Shown: positions 6,586-15,800, counted from the first letter of the stretch. The stretch is 44,473 nt of DNA from an uncultured Bacilli bacterium (GCA_947628145.1 CANQYU010000004.1:1-44473); one strand, 5' to 3'. Notes: generated by a model not told the origin, from the letters alone. Translations and numbers: made by a program.

Positions 6586-6767
6586 AAGTCCACCTTTTTT
6601 TCTATATCTATATTATAAGATATTATGAACTTTTTATATAGCATTAACTTTTAAATTATGTAAACTAACTGTTAATTAAAACTTATAGTAGACAAAATAC
6701 CCCTTTTTATAGTATAATGTTCTTTAGTTATGAACTTTATTTATTACTTTTGAAAGGAAGATTTTTA

Positions 6768-8444
6768 ATGAAAAATACTAATATGACTACGTCCGTCGTC
6801 GCTTTAGGTGGCCTTGGTGAAGTCGGTAAAAATATGTATGTCGTAACTCATAATGACGAATTAATTATTATAGACGCGGGAGTAATGTTCCCTGAAGATG
6901 ACCTTTTAGGTATTGATTATGTTATTCAAGATGTCAGTTTTTTAAAACAAAATGAAGACAAAATTAAAGGTTTATTTATAACTCATGGTCATGAAGACCA
7001 TATTGGTGGTATTTCTTTTCTTTTAAATTCTGTCAATATTCCGAAAATATATGCTTCTAAAATTGCTTCAGATTTAATTGTTAAAAAACTTATTGACCGT
7101 AATCTTAATTATGAAAATATCGAAATAGTTACCGAAGAAAGTGTTATTAAAACCAAATATTTTACTATTGAATTTATTGGTACTACTCACTCTATCCCTG
7201 GTTCTTTTGCTATTGCGGTTCATACTCCTAATGGGACAATCTTTGAAACCGGCGATTTTAAATTTGACTTAACTCCTATTGGTCCAATGGCTAATATTCA
7301 TAAAATGGCTGAATTAGGGAAAAAAGGAGTTACTCTTTTATTAAGTGATTCCACTAATGCTTTATCCGAAGGCTTCTCTAAAAGTGAATCTAGTGTTGAC
7401 GAAGCTTTAAATGATATTATTTCTAAACATTATGGTCGGGTTATTATTGCCACTTTTGCTTCTAATATTTATCGTTTAAAACATATTGTTGAAACTTGTC
7501 GGAAAAATAATCGTAAAATAATTATTGTCGGTCGTTCTATGGAAACTAGTGCCGAATTAGCAGTTAATAATGGTTTAATTGAAGATAAATCTATCTTTAT
7601 TGATAATAATCAAGCTAAAAGTTTAAAGAAAAAAGAAATATGTATTTTATGTACAGGAACCCAAGGTGAACCTCTTGCTGCTCTATCTCGTATTGCGAGT
7701 GGTATGCATAAACAAATAACTTTAATGCCTGACGATTTAGTTGTCTTCTCTTCTTCCCCTATCCCCGGAAATGCCGCTAGTATCAATCGGGTTATTAATA
7801 AGCTATATTTAAAAGGAGTCAAAGTTTATACTAATAAAACTTTCACTGATGTTCATACATCTGGTCACGCTAAAGAAGAAGAATTAAAATGGATGTTAAG
7901 AATTATTAATCCTAAATACTTTATGCCTATGCATGGCGAATATCGTATGTTAAAACAACATGGGGAAATTGCCGCGGCTTGTGGTATTCCTAAGGAAAAT
8001 ATCTTTATCTGTGAAAATGGCGAAATGTTAAACATCAATAATGGTATAGTTACTCGTGGTGAAACTGTTAAAAATGGTGATGTTTATGTTGATGGTTCTC
8101 GTATAGGTGATATTGGTTCGCAAGTCATTAAAGACCGTAAATTAATGTCTAGTGATGGTATTTTAGTAACTATTTTAAATATTAACACTTTAACTCGTGA
8201 ATTATTAATTAAACCTAATGTTACTACAAGAGGTTTCATAATGGTTAATGAAAATCCCGAATTAATTAGTAAAATTGAACATAAAATAACTGAAATAGTT
8301 AATAAATTTTTAAAAACAACTACTTATAATTATACGGATTTAAAAAATCAAGTTATCTTAGAACTATATCCTTTTATTAATGAACTTACTGGTCGACGTC
8401 CTATTATCCTACCTGTTATTATGGAGGTAAATAAAGCCAGTTAA
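6768..8444 (+). CDS. rnj: Ribonuclease J
   Basis: A metallo-beta-lactamase/beta-CASP ribonuclease with 5'-3' exo- and endonuclease activity in RNA decay and rRNA maturation. The metal site HGHEDH is at residues 73-78, ALGGLGEVGKNM is the N-terminal family signature, and SDSTNA, GTQGEP and MPMHGEYR mark later beta-lactamase and beta-CASP motifs. At 558 aa it is full length. The track starts at 6717, but GAAAGGAAG before the ATG at 6768 and family alignment favour 6768. A promoter with TAGACA, 18 bases and TATAAT lies near 6692-6721. Whether it is J1 or J2 cannot be told. Confidence 0.95.
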   Translation: MKNTNMTTSVVALGGLGEVGKNMYVVTHNDELIIIDAGVMFPEDDLLGIDYVIQDVSFLKQNEDKIKGLFITHGHEDHIGGISFLLNSVNIPKIYASKIASDLIVKKLIDRNLNYENIEIVTEESVIKTKYFTIEFIGTTHSIPGSFAIAVHTPNGTIFETGDFKFDLTPIGPMANIHKMAELGKKGVTLLLSDSTNALSEGFSKSESSVDEALNDIISKHYGRVIIATFASNIYRLKHIVETCRKNNRKIIIVGRSMETSAELAVNNGLIEDKSIFIDNNQAKSLKKKEICILCTGTQGEPLAALSRIASGMHKQITLMPDDLVVFSSSPIPGNAASINRVINKLYLKGVKVYTNKTFTDVHTSGHAKEEELKWMLRIINPKYFMPMHGEYRMLKQHGEIAAACGIPKENIFICENGEMLNINNGIVTRGETVKNGDVYVDGSRIGDIGSQVIKDRKLMSSDGILVTILNINTLTRELLIKPNVTTRGFIMVNENPELISKIEHKITEIVNKFLKTTTYNYTDLKNQVILELYPFINELTGRRPIILPVIMEVNKAS

Positions 8445-8448
8445 AAAA

Positions 8449-8476
8449 AAATAAAGACTAACCTTTATTTTTTTTT
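8449..8476. terminator. Terminator after RNase J
   Basis: AAATAAAG and CTTTATTT pair around a 6-base loop and are followed by a long T-run on the plus strand. The A-run on the other side may also serve the convergent gene. Confidence 0.8.
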
Positions 8477-8479
8477 TAT

Positions 8480-8971
8480 TTAAAAATTTATTTTAAAATA
8501 TTCTTCGGCTTCTTTTCTATTTTTAGCTTGTAAATTATAGTTTCCATTTAATCTTATTCTAACTTTTAAAGGAAATAATTTTTTTAAAGATTTACCATAA
8601 TCTTCCCCATCCTCAGGTATTTCTTCTTTAAGAACTTTTATTTCCTTATTTTGTTCATTAATGGTAAATCTATAAGGAATCGAAAATCCACTTTCTTGAA
8701 TGATTTTTCCCTTTTCTAAATAATAGCTATCTCCATCAACTAAAGCATAAACATAAACATTATTTTTAACTCTTTTTGTTCCTAATATTTCCATATTAAC
8801 AAACCATTTTTCATTTTTTATTAAATTCTTTTCTTCTTCTTTCACCACATAATTTATTAATTCTCTTTTTAAAATTTTCTTTGATGGTATAGTTGTAACA
8901 TTTAATAAAAAGTTAACTAATAAAACACTAAATAAAATAACTATTAAACTTATTCCTAAATATTTTTTCAT
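8480..8971 (-). CDS. Hypothetical membrane-anchored or secreted protein
   Basis: 163 aa. MKKYLGISLIVILFSVLLVNFLL is an N-terminal membrane anchor or uncleaved signal. The remainder is charged and strand-rich (GTKRVKNNVYVYALVDGDSYYLEKGK) and is expected outside the membrane. No cysteine, so not a lipoprotein. TATAAT lies upstream and GGGAG precedes the start. Family not recognised. Confidence 0.7.
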   Translation of the reverse strand: MKKYLGISLIVILFSVLLVNFLLNVTTIPSKKILKRELINYVVKEEEKNLIKNEKWFVNMEILGTKRVKNNVYVYALVDGDSYYLEKGKIIQESGFSIPYRFTINEQNKEIKVLKEEIPEDGEDYGKSLKKLFPLKVRIRLNGNYNLQAKNRKEAEEYFKINF

Positions 8972-9055
8972 AATCTAACTCCCTAATTAATTTTAAACTA
9001 TTATAGCATAACTTAACCTAAGCTCTTTAAAATTTTAAGTCGTTAGACAGTTATT

Positions 9056-9919
9056 TTACTTTAATATTGCATGTCTTAATTTACCATCTTTAGTTTTTTC
9101 TAAATAAGTGACTGTAACTTGAATTTTAGGTTCAACAAATACTCCCTCTTCCCGAAAATTAATAAATTGCCCTTTAACTTTCTTTAAAGCTTTTAATTTT
9201 TTAATAATATCATTATTTTCTCCAACACTTACTTTTCCCACATAATATAATCCATCTTTTCTTTTTTCCCCTAGAAATAAACTATATTTTTCTTTATTAA
9301 AAATAAATCCATGAATATAAAATTCTCCATCTTTTATATTTTTTATTTTAAGCCAAGTATCTACTCTTTTATTAGGAATATATAAACTATCTTTTTCTTT
9401 AGCAACAATTCCCTCTAAATTTAATTTTTTTATTCTTTGAAACAACTTTGCGCCATCATTATACATTTTCGTTTTAATAAATATATTAGTATCTTGATAT
9501 TTATTTAATATTTCTTTTCTTTTTAATAATTCTAAATTAATTAAACTTTTATTTTGATAAATTATATCAAAAGCTATAAAATAAACTGGTATTTGATTTT
9601 CTAAATCTTCAGTTATATTTTTTAAATGATTTCGCTTTTGTAATAGTTGAAAACTTGGTTTTCCCTCCTTTAAAGCAATTATCTCTCCATCAAAAATAAC
9701 TTTCTCATTCTTCTTAATTAATTTTTGTATTTCCTTTAATTCCGGATAAAAATTAGTAATATCTTTACCATTTCGACTTATTATTTTAAAACTTTCTTTA
9801 CTTACATGAATTAAAGCTCTTATTCCATCAAATTTAACCTCATAAATATATTTTGAAGATTTAATTACCTTTGGAATTTCTTTTAAAAGCATAGGTCCAA
9901 TTTTATTATTATTAAACAT
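9056..9919 (-). CDS. ligD: ATP-dependent DNA ligase, LigD ligase domain only
   Basis: 287 aa. This is the ligase catalytic core of the NHEJ ligase. The adenylated lysine is K29 in EVKFDG (motif I), followed by SRNGKDIT, FDGEII (motif IV-like), the EGIVAK stretch and WLKIK (motif V), then an OB-fold domain ending in VTVTYLEKTKDGKLRH. The polymerase and 3'-phosphoesterase domains of mycobacterial-type LigD are absent. It starts inside the last 8 bases of ku, so the two are translated together. It joins double-strand breaks brought together by Ku, possibly in spores. Confidence 0.92.
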   Translation of the reverse strand: MFNNNKIGPMLLKEIPKVIKSSKYIYEVKFDGIRALIHVSKESFKIISRNGKDITNFYPELKEIQKLIKKNEKVIFDGEIIALKEGKPSFQLLQKRNHLKNITEDLENQIPVYFIAFDIIYQNKSLINLELLKRKEILNKYQDTNIFIKTKMYNDGAKLFQRIKKLNLEGIVAKEKDSLYIPNKRVDTWLKIKNIKDGEFYIHGFIFNKEKYSLFLGEKRKDGLYYVGKVSVGENNDIIKKLKALKKVKGQFINFREEGVFVEPKIQVTVTYLEKTKDGKLRHAILK

Positions 9920-10652
9920 TTTTTAAACTTAACTCCAAAGCCGTCATTAAATCTTTAATATTTTTTTCTTGTTTAACTTTTGGCTTTTTAATTCTTTTGC
10001 CCTCTAACTTAGCAGTTAAAGCATCTTTTATTTTTGCTTGTTCTTCGTCAACTAATTCTTCTGGTTTAAATTTCATTTTTAAGGAATTAATTAAACTTAT
10101 GGCTAAATCAAGCTCTTTTTTGGAAAATTTAGCTTCCCCCACCTCTTCCGGAATTACTATTTCTTCTAAAAAATATAAAGTATTCATAATGAGTCCATCT
10201 CCAGTAAGTCTTAACGCCACATAATAAAACTTAGTTCCAATTATTGTTTTAGCAATAGCAACTTTTTTAGTAGTTTCTAAAGCTTTTTTAAATAAACTAA
10301 AGGCTTTACTTTTCGTACTTGTACTAACAAAATAACTTTTTTCTAAAAATATTGGCTCTATTTCTTTTATATCTACAAACCCGATAATCTCAATAACTTT
10401 TTCATCTTCACTTTTTAAATTATTAAATTCTTCATTACTTAAAGTTACATAATCATCCTTTTTATATTGATAACCTCTAATAATATCAGTTTGTTTTACT
10501 TCTTTTTTACAATGCGGACAATATTTTATATATTTAATTCTAGTTAAACACTTTTTATGCAATTGATTAAAAGAAACATCATTATTTTTAATAATAGGTC
10601 TTATTTCCACTGGTATACTTACTAATCCAAATGATATAGTTGTTTTTTTCAT
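9912..10652 (-). CDS. ku: Non-homologous end joining protein Ku
   Basis: A homodimeric ring protein that binds DNA ends and recruits LigD. The family opening KKTTISFGLVSIPVEI is intact. LHKKCLTRIKYIKYCPHCKK (residues 31-50) holds the cysteines typical of bacterial Ku, and the C-terminal tail is lysine-rich. The track starts at a GTG (10664), but AGGTG lies 7 bases upstream of the ATG at 10652, giving 246 aa. A sigma-G-like promoter lies directly upstream, which matches Bacillus, where the ku-ligD pair is made in the forespore. Confidence 0.94.
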   Translation of the reverse strand: MKKTTISFGLVSIPVEIRPIIKNNDVSFNQLHKKCLTRIKYIKYCPHCKKEVKQTDIIRGYQYKKDDYVTLSNEEFNNLKSEDEKVIEIIGFVDIKEIEPIFLEKSYFVSTSTKSKAFSLFKKALETTKKVAIAKTIIGTKFYYVALRLTGDGLIMNTLYFLEEIVIPEEVGEAKFSKKELDLAISLINSLKMKFKPEELVDEEQAKIKDALTAKLEGKRIKKPKVKQEKNIKDLMTALELSLKNV

Positions 10653-10671
10653 AAACTTAGTCACCTATTAT

Positions 10672-10700
10672 TAAAGTGGAAGAAAATATCACTTTTATAC
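10672..10700 (-). promoter_or_regulatory. Candidate sigma-G promoter of ku-ligD
   Basis: On the minus strand GTATA (10700-10696), a 17-base spacer and CACTTTA (10678-10672) match the B. subtilis sigma-G pattern GHATR/CATWHTA with one mismatch. A sigma-A extended -10 (TGGTATAAA) overlaps the upstream half, so the assignment is open. Confidence 0.45.
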
Positions 10701-10701
10701 C

Positions 10702-10734
10702 AAAAGAAAACTATGTTATTCTTCTAACATAGTT
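10702..10734 (-). terminator. Terminator after the pyruvate-kinase-like gene
   Basis: AACTATGTTA and TAACATAGTT form a perfect 10-bp stem overlapping the stop codon, followed by TTCTTTT on the minus strand. Confidence 0.75.
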
Positions 10735-11665
10735 AAATCTTCTTTATTTATACTTTCATATATTTTATTAGCCGTTTCCAAAACTAATAAAGGGTTTTTA
10801 GATATGGCTGTTTCGCCACTAAACATAATAGTTTTTACGCCTTTTTTAAATACCTCATATAAATCTATCGTTTCTGCTCTAGTTGGAAATAAATTAGTTT
10901 TAAGAGTTCTTAAAAAACCAGTACCTACGACTAATTTTTTAGTTGTTTTTAGAGTTTTCGTAACTAATAAATCTTGAATTCTTCCTAAATTATAAGGCTC
11001 AATAACTCCTAAATCTCCTCTAGCAATCATTATTCCCTCACTAGCCTTTAAAATTTCTTCATAGTTATTAATAGCTTCTTTAGTTTCAATTTTACTCATT
11101 ATTTTAGTCGTAGTATTTAAAGCTAGTTCTTTAACTTTTAAAATATCTTCTTTATTTCTCACAAAAGAAAGAGCCAGCCAATCTACCCATAAAGAAAATG
11201 CTTGTTTTATATCTTGTTTATCTTCTTCACTTAAAAATTCCACAGTTTTATTTAATCTTTCTGAGTACACCTTTGCTCCATTTTTTAAAGTACCTTAAAT
11301 TTCTTATTTCCTAAAAAACTTAAAGCAATTTGGGCATCGTCAATTAATAAAATATCATTTTCTTTTAAATTAGAAATATTTGCCGAAATTTCCAAATCTT
11401 CATATAAAACTAAAATATCATTTCTTTTTACGATTCTATTTTCTTTTAATTTAATTCTAATTTCTGGCCCTTTAGTATCTACCAATGTTTCTATTTTATA
11501 TCCTTTATTTTTTAAAATATTTATTCTTTTTACTATATCTTCTAAGTCATAATCAATATGAGACATATTAAACCTAATAATCCGCATTCCTTTTTCATAT
11601 AACTTAATTAACATTTCATTAGAATTAATACTCGGACCCATAGTACATATATAATCTGGTTTCAT
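10716..11665 (-). pseudogene. Truncated, frameshifted pyruvate-kinase-like gene
   Basis: Two adjacent ORFs (11665-11285 and 11270-10716) together read as one pyruvate-kinase-like protein of about 316 aa. The first half has CTMGPSINS, IRFNMSH and VDTKGPEIR; the second has ALSFVRNKEDI, MSKIETKEAI, IMIARGDLGV, PTRAETID and MFSGETA. The frame breaks near 11280: GTACTTTAAAAAATGG stops frame one, and the homologous frame resumes as KNGAKVY, one base off. One missing base, for instance a T, explains it. The C-terminal regulatory domain of normal (~470 aa) enzymes is absent. A good promoter (TTGACA, 16 bases, TATACT) precedes it. Pseudogene or an assembly error; a true pyk probably lies elsewhere. 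Confidence 0.8.
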
Positions 11666-11732
11666 AATTACCTCTTTTTAACAATTTTTAAAGTATATCA
11701 TAAAAATAATAAATGTCAAGAAAAAGAAGAAA

Positions 11733-13286
11733 CTATCTTGCTTCTTCAATTGCTCTTGTTTCTCTAATAACATTAATTTTAATAGTCCCTGGATATTGCA
11801 TTTCGGCTTCGATTTTATCTTTGATATCTCGGGCCATTTTATAACTTTTCGCATCATCAACTTCATCTGGTTTGACAATTACTCTAATTTCTCTACCAGC
11901 TTGAACTGCAAAAGTTTTTTCTACCCCCTCAAAAGAGTTTCCGATTTCTTCTAATTGACTTAAACGTTTCATGTAATTATCTAACGTATCATTCCGCGCT
12001 CCCGGTCTCGCCGCAGATAATGTATCGGCAATCTCTACTAATACCGAAATAACACTGGTCGCATCTTTATCTCCATGATGGGATTCTATCGCATTTATAA
12101 CTACATCGTCCTCATGATACTTACGAGCTAAATCGGCCCCAATTTCTACATGAGAACCCTCAATTTCAAAATCAATAGCTTTACCTATATCATGAAGCAA
12201 ACCAGCTCTTTTAGCCAAAGCTACATTTTCGCCTAATTCTTGAGCCATTAATCCCGTTAAATTAGCTACCTCAATTGAATGTTTAAGAGCATTCTGACCA
12301 TAACTAGAACGATATTTTAACTTACCTACTAAATTAATTAACTCCGGCTCCATTTTTACAATCCCTAAATCATATAAAGCCTGATTACCAACCTCCATAA
12401 TTTTAGTATTAATATCTTTTAAAGTTTTATCATAAACCTCTTCAATTCGCGCTGGATGTATTCTTCCATCTTTTATTAAAGTTTCAATGGTTACTTTAGC
12501 TATTTCTCTTCTTAAAGGGTCAAAAGAAGAAATAACAATAGCCTCCGGTGTATCGTCAATAATTAAATCTACACCTGTGACTGACTCAATTGTTCTAATA
12601 TTTCGTCCTTCTCTTCCAATTAATCTTCCTTTCATTTCGTCATTAGGTAAATCAATTGTACTAACCGTTTGTTCACTGGCAACATCTTCCGCATAACGTT
12701 CCATACTTGAAACAATTATTTGTTTTGCTTTTTCGTGAGCCTCCAACTTGGCATTTCTCTCCGCGTCTTTAATATAATCGGCAATTTCTTTAGCCATATC
12801 GTCTTCGACTCTCTTCATAATTAAATCATGAGCTTTTTCTCTTGAAAATTTGGCAATTTTCTCTAGTTCTTCTAATTCTTGTTTTAAAAGTTCATCCATT
12901 TTAAGCTCTTTTTCTTGTAATTCTTTTTGTTTTGCTAATAAATTATTTTCTTTTTCTTCGATTGTTACATCTTTCTTTTGTAACATTTCTTCTCTTTTAT
13001 CTAAAGAGGCTTCTCTTTGTAACAATCTAGTTTCATTGTCTTTAATCTCAGCTTTTTTTTCTTTTATTTCTTTATCAGTTTCTTGTTTTAATCTAAATGA
13101 CTCTTCTTTAAGCTCCATTAAAGAATCTCTTTTATATTTATCTGCTTCTTTTTTGGCATCTTCAATTAATTTATTAGCTCTATTTTCATTTTGATTATTT
13201 TTTATTGTATTAATAATTAAAATAATCCCAATTCCAACAAAAAATCCAATTATAAGAGTTAAAACGGACATTGCATTAAAATCCAT
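11733..13286 (-). CDS. rny: Ribonuclease Y
   Basis: A membrane-anchored endoribonuclease that starts bulk mRNA decay. At 517 aa it is normal length. Layout: an N-terminal membrane helix (residues 7-28), a long charged coiled coil to about 190, a KH domain with GRLIGREGRNIRTIE (about 215-229), and an HD domain with KHSIEVANL, GLLHDIGKAID and SHHGDKDA supplying the metal ligands. GGAGAT precedes the ATG. It lies between recA and the pyruvate-kinase-like gene, as recA-rny neighbours do in many Firmicutes. Confidence 0.97.
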   Translation of the reverse strand: MDFNAMSVLTLIIGFFVGIGIILIINTIKNNQNENRANKLIEDAKKEADKYKRDSLMELKEESFRLKQETDKEIKEKKAEIKDNETRLLQREASLDKREEMLQKKDVTIEEKENNLLAKQKELQEKELKMDELLKQELEELEKIAKFSREKAHDLIMKRVEDDMAKEIADYIKDAERNAKLEAHEKAKQIIVSSMERYAEDVASEQTVSTIDLPNDEMKGRLIGREGRNIRTIESVTGVDLIIDDTPEAIVISSFDPLRREIAKVTIETLIKDGRIHPARIEEVYDKTLKDINTKIMEVGNQALYDLGIVKMEPELINLVGKLKYRSSYGQNALKHSIEVANLTGLMAQELGENVALAKRAGLLHDIGKAIDFEIEGSHVEIGADLARKYHEDDVVINAIESHHGDKDATSVISVLVEIADTLSAARPGARNDTLDNYMKRLSQLEEIGNSFEGVEKTFAVQAGREIRVIVKPDEVDDAKSYKMARDIKDKIEAEMQYPGTIKINVIRETRAIEEAR

Positions 13287-13363
13287 TTTAATATCTCCTA
13301 ACTTTATATATAGATTATAATAATATCTATAACCTAATTATAAAGGTAATTTCCTAATTAAGC

Positions 13364-13407
13364 AAGAAAAAAAGAATAATTTCTTTATTTTGTTAACTAT
13401 TATTCTT
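13364..13407 (-). terminator. Terminator of recA
   Basis: AAGAATAAT and ATTATTCTT pair over an 18-base loop that overlaps the recA stop. The minus strand continues with seven T residues. Confidence 0.65.
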
Positions 13408-14428
13408 CTTTTTCTTTGGCCTCATCTAAAAAACCATAATGTTCCCGAACTTTTTTCTCTATTTCATCTCTTAATTCGGGATTTTCTTTTAAATAAATTT
13501 TTACATTTTCTTTGCCTTGACCAATTTTTTCGCCATTATAAGCATACCAAGCTCCACTTTTTTCTAAAATATCTAAAGACGCGGCAATGTCTATTAATTC
13601 TCCCTCTCGAGAAATACCTTCCCCATACATTATATCAACACAAGCAGTTTTAAAAGGCGGCGCAACCTTATTTTTTACCACTTTAATATTAGTTTTATTT
13701 CCCACTATTTGCTCGCCTACTTTAATTTGTTCGGCTCTTCTAATATCTAATCTAATAGTCGCATAAAACTTTAAAGCTCTTCCTCCTGGAGTTGTTTCAG
13801 GATTACCAAACATAACTCCTACTTTTTCTCTTAATTGATTTATAAATATTGCAGTTGTCTTAGTTTTATTAATTGTTCCCGATAATTTTCTTAAAGCTTG
13901 TGACATTAATCTTGCTTGTAAACCTACATGGCTATCGCCCATTTCTCCATCTATTTCAGCTTGAGGTACTAAAGCGGCAACCGAGTCAATAACTATAATA
14001 TTAACTGCTTCACTCCGTACTAAAGCATCACATATTTCTAAAGCTTGCTCTCCCGTATCAGGTTGAGAAAGTAAAAGCTCATTAATATCTACTCCTAAAG
14101 CTTTAGCATAAACTGGGTCTAAAGCATGTTCTGCATCAATAAAAGCAGCTCTTCCCCCTAATTTTTGAGCCTCCGCAATTGCTTGTAAAGCAATAGTCGT
14201 TTTTCCACTTGACTCTGGACCATATATTTCAATAATTCGTCCTTTAGGAAAACCTCCAACTCCTAAAGCAATATCTAAAGCTAGTGAACCACTAGATGTT
14301 ACATCAATTTTGGTATGCTCTTCACTACCAAGTTTCATTATGGCCCCAGCCCCAAATTGTTTTTCAATATCTGCTAAAACTTGCTCCAGGGCTTTATCTT
14401 TATTCTTTTCATCCTTAACTTGTTTCAT
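13400..14428 (-). CDS. recA: Recombinase A
   Basis: The ATP-dependent strand-exchange protein that also triggers LexA self-cleavage. 342 aa, full length. The Walker A motif is GPESSGKTT (residues 70-78), [10 protein letters not shown] is Walker B, and [22 protein letters not shown] covers the L2/DNA-binding region. The C-terminus is acidic (DEAKEKEE). AAAGGAAT precedes the ATG. The promoter is TTGACA (14485-14480), 17 bases, TAAAAT (14462-14457), with an SOS-type half-operator immediately upstream. Confidence 0.98.
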   Translation of the reverse strand: MKQVKDEKNKDKALEQVLADIEKQFGAGAIMKLGSEEHTKIDVTSSGSLALDIALGVGGFPKGRIIEIYGPESSGKTTIALQAIAEAQKLGGRAAFIDAEHALDPVYAKALGVDINELLLSQPDTGEQALEICDALVRSEAVNIIVIDSVAALVPQAEIDGEMGDSHVGLQARLMSQALRKLSGTINKTKTTAIFINQLREKVGVMFGNPETTPGGRALKFYATIRLDIRRAEQIKVGEQIVGNKTNIKVVKNKVAPPFKTACVDIMYGEGISREGELIDIAASLDILEKSGAWYAYNGEKIGQGKENVKIYLKENPELRDEIEKKVREHYGFLDEAKEKEE

Positions 14429-14493
14429 TTTATAATTCCTTTCTTAGTGCACTTTCATTTTATTATAAAAAAAAGTATTTGTCAATAGTTTTT

Positions 14494-14515
14494 CGAACAA
14501 ATGTATATATCGTTC
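14494..14515. promoter_or_regulatory. SOS (LexA) operator between recA and a divergent unknown gene
   Basis: CGAACAAATGTAT begins at 14494, and CGTTC closes the region at 14511-14515. The first half matches the Bacillus LexA box CGAAC-N4-GTTCG; the second half is GTAT instead of GTTC. The same deviation (CGAACATATGTAT) occurs at the lexA operator in this window, so it looks like the local consensus. It lies directly upstream of the recA -35 and just before the divergent promoter. Confidence 0.65.
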
Positions 14516-14520
14516 CAAGC

Positions 14521-14549
14521 TTGCTAAATTTTTAACAATATGCTAAAAT
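14521..14549 (+). promoter_or_regulatory. Promoter of the gene divergent from recA
   Basis: TTGCTA (14521-14526), a 17-base spacer and TAAAAT (14544-14549). The SOS operator ends 5 bases upstream of the -35. Confidence 0.65.
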
Positions 14550-14566
14550 GATTTTAGGAGGTAAGT

Positions 14567-14947
14567 ATGTCAATTTATGAAACTTTAATGACATCAGGTT
14601 TTGAACTTGAAAATTATAAAGGCAGTCCTGAAGAAAAAATAGCTTTAAGAACTCTTGCAACCGAAATGGTCCCTTCAACTGATTTTACTTTTGGTGAAGA
14701 AGAAAATTCTAAAGCTAATTTTGCCGAGGTATTTAACTTTTTACTTGGTTTAAGTCCTGAAGCTCTAAAAGAGGGAAATAGCCTATTAGTTGAAAGATTA
14801 TTTAAAATCAAAGCTGATGCTTATATGAATTATAGTAATGCCCGAAGCTGGTATCTAAGCAATAAAGAAACTTTTGATGCTGCTTATTCCGCGGTATTAG
14901 ACTATATGCGAGAAAATAAACCCGATTTATTTCCTAAAACTAGATAA
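14567..14947 (+). CDS. Hypothetical helical protein divergent from recA
   Basis: 126 aa, soluble, acidic and mostly helical (EKIALRTLATEMV, FAEVFNFLLGLSPEALKEG, SNKETFDAAYSAVLDYMRE). No motif recognised. TAGGAGGT is a strong ribosome site before the ATG at 14567. Because it shares the recA intergenic region containing the SOS-type operator, it may be damage-inducible. It has its own terminator, which overlaps the stop codon. Confidence 0.75.
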   Translation: MSIYETLMTSGFELENYKGSPEEKIALRTLATEMVPSTDFTFGEEENSKANFAEVFNFLLGLSPEALKEGNSLLVERLFKIKADAYMNYSNARSWYLSNKETFDAAYSAVLDYMRENKPDLFPKTR

Positions 14948-14962
14948 CATTCTAGTTTTTTT
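14936..14962 (+). terminator. Terminator overlapping the end of the 126-aa gene
   Basis: AAAACTAG and CTAGTTTT pair around an 8-base loop and are followed by more T residues; the left arm holds the last codons and stop. Confidence 0.8.
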
Positions 14963-14998
14963 AAAGCATTAAATCCCTTTAAAAAGCATATAAATTAT

Positions 14999-15026
14999 TT
15001 GACATATTCTAAAAAATGTGTATAAT
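14999..15026 (+). promoter_or_regulatory. Promoter of rpsD
   Basis: Consensus TTGACA (14999-15004), a 16-base spacer and consensus TATAAT (15021-15026), giving a leader of about 160 nt before rpsD. Confidence 0.8.
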
Positions 15027-15032
15027 TATTAA

Positions 15033-15182
15033 TGCAAGTACATGGCAGGGTTATCATTTCTTATAAAGTGTTTATTGCCAAAAATTTGGAGTAAAAGTAT
15101 TTTTAAAACTGCTAGAAAAGAAATTACCTAAATAAACTCCCTATAAGAAAAATAACTATCCTTTGTATTTAATTTATAGAAA
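15033..15182 (+). promoter_or_regulatory. Structured rpsD leader, candidate S4 autoregulatory element
   Basis: The untranslated leader is about 160 nt. TTTCTTATA (15057-15065) pairs with TATAAGAAA (15142-15150), and the helix continues outward with further A-U and G-C pairs (GGGUUAU with AUAACUAUCC, allowing bulges). Internal sequence can form smaller hairpins. In Firmicutes rpsD is a single gene whose leader binds S4 to block translation; position and length fit, but the sequence match to that element is not checked. Confidence 0.55.
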
Positions 15183-15195
15183 GGAGAAATAAAAA

Positions 15196-15798
15196 ATGGC
15201 TAGATATATTGGACCAGCTTATAAAAAATCTCGGAGATTAAACTTTTCTACTTTAGAAAATGGCAAAGATTTAGCTAAACGTCCATACGCTCCCGGTCAA
15301 CATGGTAATGACCGCCGTAAAAAATTAAGTGAATATGGTGTTCAATTACAAGAAAAACAAAAAGTTAAAATCATGTATGGCTTAAATGAAAAACAATTTA
15401 GAAGATTATTTGAAAAAGCTTCTAAAATGAAAGGCGTAACTGGCGAAAATATGTTAAGATTATTAGAATCTCGTTTAGATAATGTTGTTTATCGTATGGG
15501 ACTTGCTAATACTAGACGTGGAGCAAGACAAGTTGTTAACCATGGACATATTACTGTAAATGGTACTAAAGTTGATATTCCATCTTACTCTTGTAAACCA
15601 GGTGACGTTATTGCTGTTAAAGAAAATTCGATGGGACATCCCGCTATTAAAGCTTCTCTAGAAGCTAAAAATAGTCTTCCTGCTTTTGTAAACTTTGATG
15701 CTAACAAAATGTCTGGAACTTATGTAAGATATCCTGAAAGAAGCGAACTTAACGCCGAAATCAACGAATCATTAATTGTTGAATTCTATAATAGATAA
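15196..15798 (+). CDS. rpsD: 30S ribosomal protein S4
   Basis: Primary 16S rRNA-binding protein. 200 aa, standard Firmicutes length and opening ([17 protein letters not shown]). The central S4 RNA-binding domain is in [44 protein letters not shown] precedes the ATG. It is a monocistronic gene away from the large ribosomal operons, as in Bacillus, with a structured leader and a strong terminator. Confidence 0.98.
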   Translation: MARYIGPAYKKSRRLNFSTLENGKDLAKRPYAPGQHGNDRRKKLSEYGVQLQEKQKVKIMYGLNEKQFRRLFEKASKMKGVTGENMLRLLESRLDNVVYRMGLANTRRGARQVVNHGHITVNGTKVDIPSYSCKPGDVIAVKENSMGHPAIKASLEAKNSLPAFVNFDANKMSGTYVRYPERSELNAEINESLIVEFYNR

Positions 15799-15800
15799 TA

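Noticed and set aside
11265-11300. Programmed -1 frameshift joining the two pyruvate-kinase halves
   Set aside because: No convincing slippery heptamer in the right frame and no following structure; an indel is simpler.
12850-13194. 114-aa plus-strand ORF opposite rny
   Set aside because: Ser/Phe-rich shadow of the RNase Y coiled coil; no ribosome site.
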